From NCBI GenBank assembly GCA_044234005.1, contig JBIIJE010000122.1, forward strand, positions 1 through 7,542: DNA of 7,542 nt, given 5' to 3'. The position numbers and the translations under genes were made by a program. Positions 5,964 through 7,542 of the stretch are shown piece after piece (positions within the stretch are counted from its first letter, which is position 1; the number at the start of each line of letters is the position of its first letter). The notes under the pieces were generated by a model. It was not told where the DNA came from. It did not search any database and saw nothing but the letters and a program-made list of their open reading frames with translations. The DNA comes from OLB11 sp044234005 (GTDB lineage Bacteria > Bacteroidota > Bacteroidia > Chitinophagales > Chitinophagaceae).

Positions 5964-6078
5964 GTCTGAAATAACGTGATGCTTGAGGCATTTAGTTTAC
6001 TTTAACACATAAAGTTGTTGTATCATTTTCAATATGATAATGCCATGTCTGCTAAAGCTGTAAAATATTGTTTTGAAA

Positions 6079-7146
6079 CTAGGCTCTTCCTAATTGCTTT
6101 AAATAGCTAAAATGCGAAACAAGGGCTCGCCAAAATGTTGGTGCTGCTTGATACTCAATACCTAATTCATCACAAGTTTGTTTTACAATTTTACTAATTT
6201 GAGGGTAATGCACATGTGAAATCTTAGGATACAAGTGATGTTCAACTTGATAATTCAATCCACCTACTAACCATGAGATTAATTTATTGCTCATCGCAAA
6301 ATTTACTGTAGTTTTTACTTGATGCAACATCCATTCGTTCTCTATTTTATGTTGTTCGTTTGGAAGTGGAAACGCAGCTTCTTCAACCGCATGCGCCATT
6401 TGAAATACCAAAGCAAGACTTAATCCTAATGCTGCATGCATAACAAAAAAGCCAATCAAAGCCTTCCAGAAGCCAAAAATGAAAATAGGAATAATAAAAA
6501 ATAGTATGAGGTTACACAATTTACCACTCCAAAATTCAAGGTGATCTCTCAATTTCATTTGGGTTATATCGGTTGTATGAATTTTTTTGGTAACTAATTT
6601 CCAATAATCATCAAATAGTATCCAGTTAAAAGTTGTGAAAAAATAAAGTGGAATTGCATACCAATTTTGATATTTATGAAACCATCGTGGTTCTTGATGG
6701 GGACTTAATCGAAATAACGGATACTTCGCAATGTCGTCATCCAAACCATCAATATTGGTATACGTATGATGAATAATGTTGTGCTTAATCTTCCATAAAA
6801 AAGTACTTCCGCCCATCAAATCGCCACCAAGCCATGCAATGATATTATTTACACGTTTATTGTCGCTATAGCTGCCATGCGCTGCATCATGCATCACATT
6901 AAAGCCTATTGTAGATTGAATGAAGCCTAATAAAGCACATAAGATTAGTGATAAAAAAGTAGGAGGTTGAATGGAAAGAATAATTCCATACACAGCAAAT
7001 AAAGAAACCAATAGAATAATGGTTTTACTATATAATTTCCAATTTCCTCTTTCTGCTAATTTGTGTGTATTAAAGTAATCTTTGATACGCTCATCTAGCA
7101 AAGTTTTGAAAGGGCGTGGATTGTTAACGAATGTAACTTTTGACAT
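6079..7146 (-). CDS. membrane fatty acid desaturase (acyl-lipid/acyl-CoA, front-end type)
   Basis: This is a di-iron integral membrane desaturase that introduces double bonds into fatty acyl chains, using O2 and electrons from a ferredoxin or cytochrome b5-type donor. The three histidine boxes are intact: HDAAH at residues 86-90, HNIIHH at 122-127 and QVEHH at 300-304. Hydrophobic pairs lie at about 42-60, 64-82, 207-227 and 230-250, with the boxes on the cytoplasmic side. Glutamine in the third box, and LNYQVEHHLYP as a whole, is typical of front-end (delta-5/delta-6-like) desaturases and their bacterial DesA3-type relatives. There is no N-terminal cytochrome b5 domain, so a separate electron donor is needed. 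The 355 residues are the usual length. The start at 7146 fits the family N-terminus and follows an A/T-rich leader without Shine-Dalgarno sequence. The stop of a MOSC gene lies 80 bases upstream on the same strand. After its own stop there is only a weak 6-bp hairpin (6021-6026/6034-6039). Confidence 0.93.
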   Translation of the reverse strand: MSKVTFVNNPRPFKTLLDERIKDYFNTHKLAERGNWKLYSKTIILLVSLFAVYGIILSIQPPTFLSLILCALLGFIQSTIGFNVMHDAAHGSYSDNKRVNNIIAWLGGDLMGGSTFLWKIKHNIIHHTYTNIDGLDDDIAKYPLFRLSPHQEPRWFHKYQNWYAIPLYFFTTFNWILFDDYWKLVTKKIHTTDITQMKLRDHLEFWSGKLCNLILFFIIPIFIFGFWKALIGFFVMHAALGLSLALVFQMAHAVEEAAFPLPNEQHKIENEWMLHQVKTTVNFAMSNKLISWLVGGLNYQVEHHLYPKISHVHYPQISKIVKQTCDELGIEYQAAPTFWRALVSHFSYLKQLGRA

Positions 7147-7188
7147 TTTCTAAAAATAAAATTGTAAATATCACGATTTAATGTGATT

Positions 7189-7238
7189 TCATCTAGTAAA
7201 CCATTCATGTTTTTGTCGATATATCATTAACTAGATGA
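7189..7238. repeat. 9-bp inverted repeat between the MOSC and desaturase genes
   Basis: TCATCTAGT (7189-7197) and ACTAGATGA (7230-7238) are perfect inverted copies separated by 32 bases. The right arm includes the last codons before the MOSC stop. It could be an operator-like dyad or part of a long-loop terminator, or chance; the spacing is long for a terminator and no T run follows. Confidence 0.3.
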
Positions 7239-7542
7239 TAAAACCTCTACAGGATCCCCTTTTCTGACTTTACCTGTTTTTAAAACCCGGGCATAAAGAC
7301 GCGATTGTTGCGGAAATAGTTTTTGAGACATCCGTTTAAATTTTTTATCGGTAAATGAACTGCCAATAGTTTTACAAGGTGCTGTATAGCTGCTTATTTC
7401 AAGTATGACTTCTTTACCTATCTTGAGTCGAGTGCCGGGTACAAGATCTGAAAAAGTGGCAAAATCTAAAGTGAAATTTTCTCCAGTTGAACCTGGTTCT
7501 ATGGGATGGCCTTCTTCTTGCAGCAAATGAATGAGGTGAATA
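7227..7542 (-). CDS. MOSC domain-containing protein, C-terminal part (5' truncated by window edge)
   Basis: The frame is open to the right edge, so the N-terminus is missing; 104 residues are visible. They fit the C-terminal part of a MOSC domain, the fold found at the C-terminus of molybdenum-cofactor sulfurases and in the YiiM/YuaD family. The markers are EEGHPIEPGSTGENF, then LVPGTRLKIGKEVILEISSYTAPCKTI with the conserved cysteine in PC, and finally SRLYARVLKTGKVRKGDPVEVL. In characterised relatives this cysteine is proposed to carry sulfur to or from the metal centre. The protein ends right after the domain, without the fused ferredoxin domain seen in YiiM-type reductases. An internal TTG at 7526 is not taken as a start because homologous MOSC sequence continues upstream of it (IHLIHLLQEEGHP). 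The desaturase gene follows after 80 bases and may share a transcript. Stand-alone small MOSC proteins are mostly uncharacterised, so the substrate is unknown. Confidence 0.88.
   Translation of the reverse strand, partial: IHLIHLLQEEGHPIEPGSTGENFTLDFATFSDLVPGTRLKIGKEVILEISSYTAPCKTIGSSFTDKKFKRMSQKLFPQQSRLYARVLKTGKVRKGDPVEVLSSS

Overview
The window looks like a piece of an AT-rich chromosome from a member of the Bacteroidota. Three independent signs agree. The first gene ends in a fibronectin III strand followed by a type A C-terminal sorting domain of the type IX secretion system, which is confined to this phylum. Several genes are preceded by the Bacteroidota sigma factor -7 box TAnnTTTG and lack a Shine-Dalgarno sequence. 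The SucD protein also has the sequence style of that phylum. I cannot name a genus.

Layout from left to right: (1) the 3' end of a secreted type IX cargo protein, plus strand (3-425); (2) a gene-free stretch (426-945) with a 34-base hairpin element; (3) sucD, succinyl-CoA ligase alpha subunit, plus strand (946-1815), with its own promoter; (4) a second gene-free stretch (1816-2493) with a diverged second copy of the hairpin element, a 19-base tandem repeat and a small GC-rich repeat island; (5) a CAU-anticodon tRNA on the minus strand (2494-2567); (6) an uncharacterised histidine-rich polytopic membrane protein, plus strand (2726-3754); (7) a convergent, exported 726-residue protein, minus strand (3763-5943), of unknown function, whose C-terminal part reads like a caspase-fold (clan CD) cysteine peptidase; (8) a membrane fatty acid desaturase, minus strand (6079-7146); (9) the C-terminal part of a MOSC-domain protein, minus strand, cut by the window edge (7227-7542).

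The genes do not form one pathway. SucD is core TCA-cycle metabolism, the desaturase modifies membrane lipids, and the MOSC protein belongs to a family that handles sulfur bound to molybdenum cofactor. The desaturase and MOSC genes are on the same strand 80 bases apart and could be co-transcribed. The 726-residue protein has its own -7 box almost at its start codon, so it is probably transcribed separately. The most interesting items are this putative peptidase, the neighbouring histidine-rich membrane protein, and the repeated hairpin element that flanks sucD on both sides. No CRISPR array, insertion sequence, phage gene or obvious defence system is visible.
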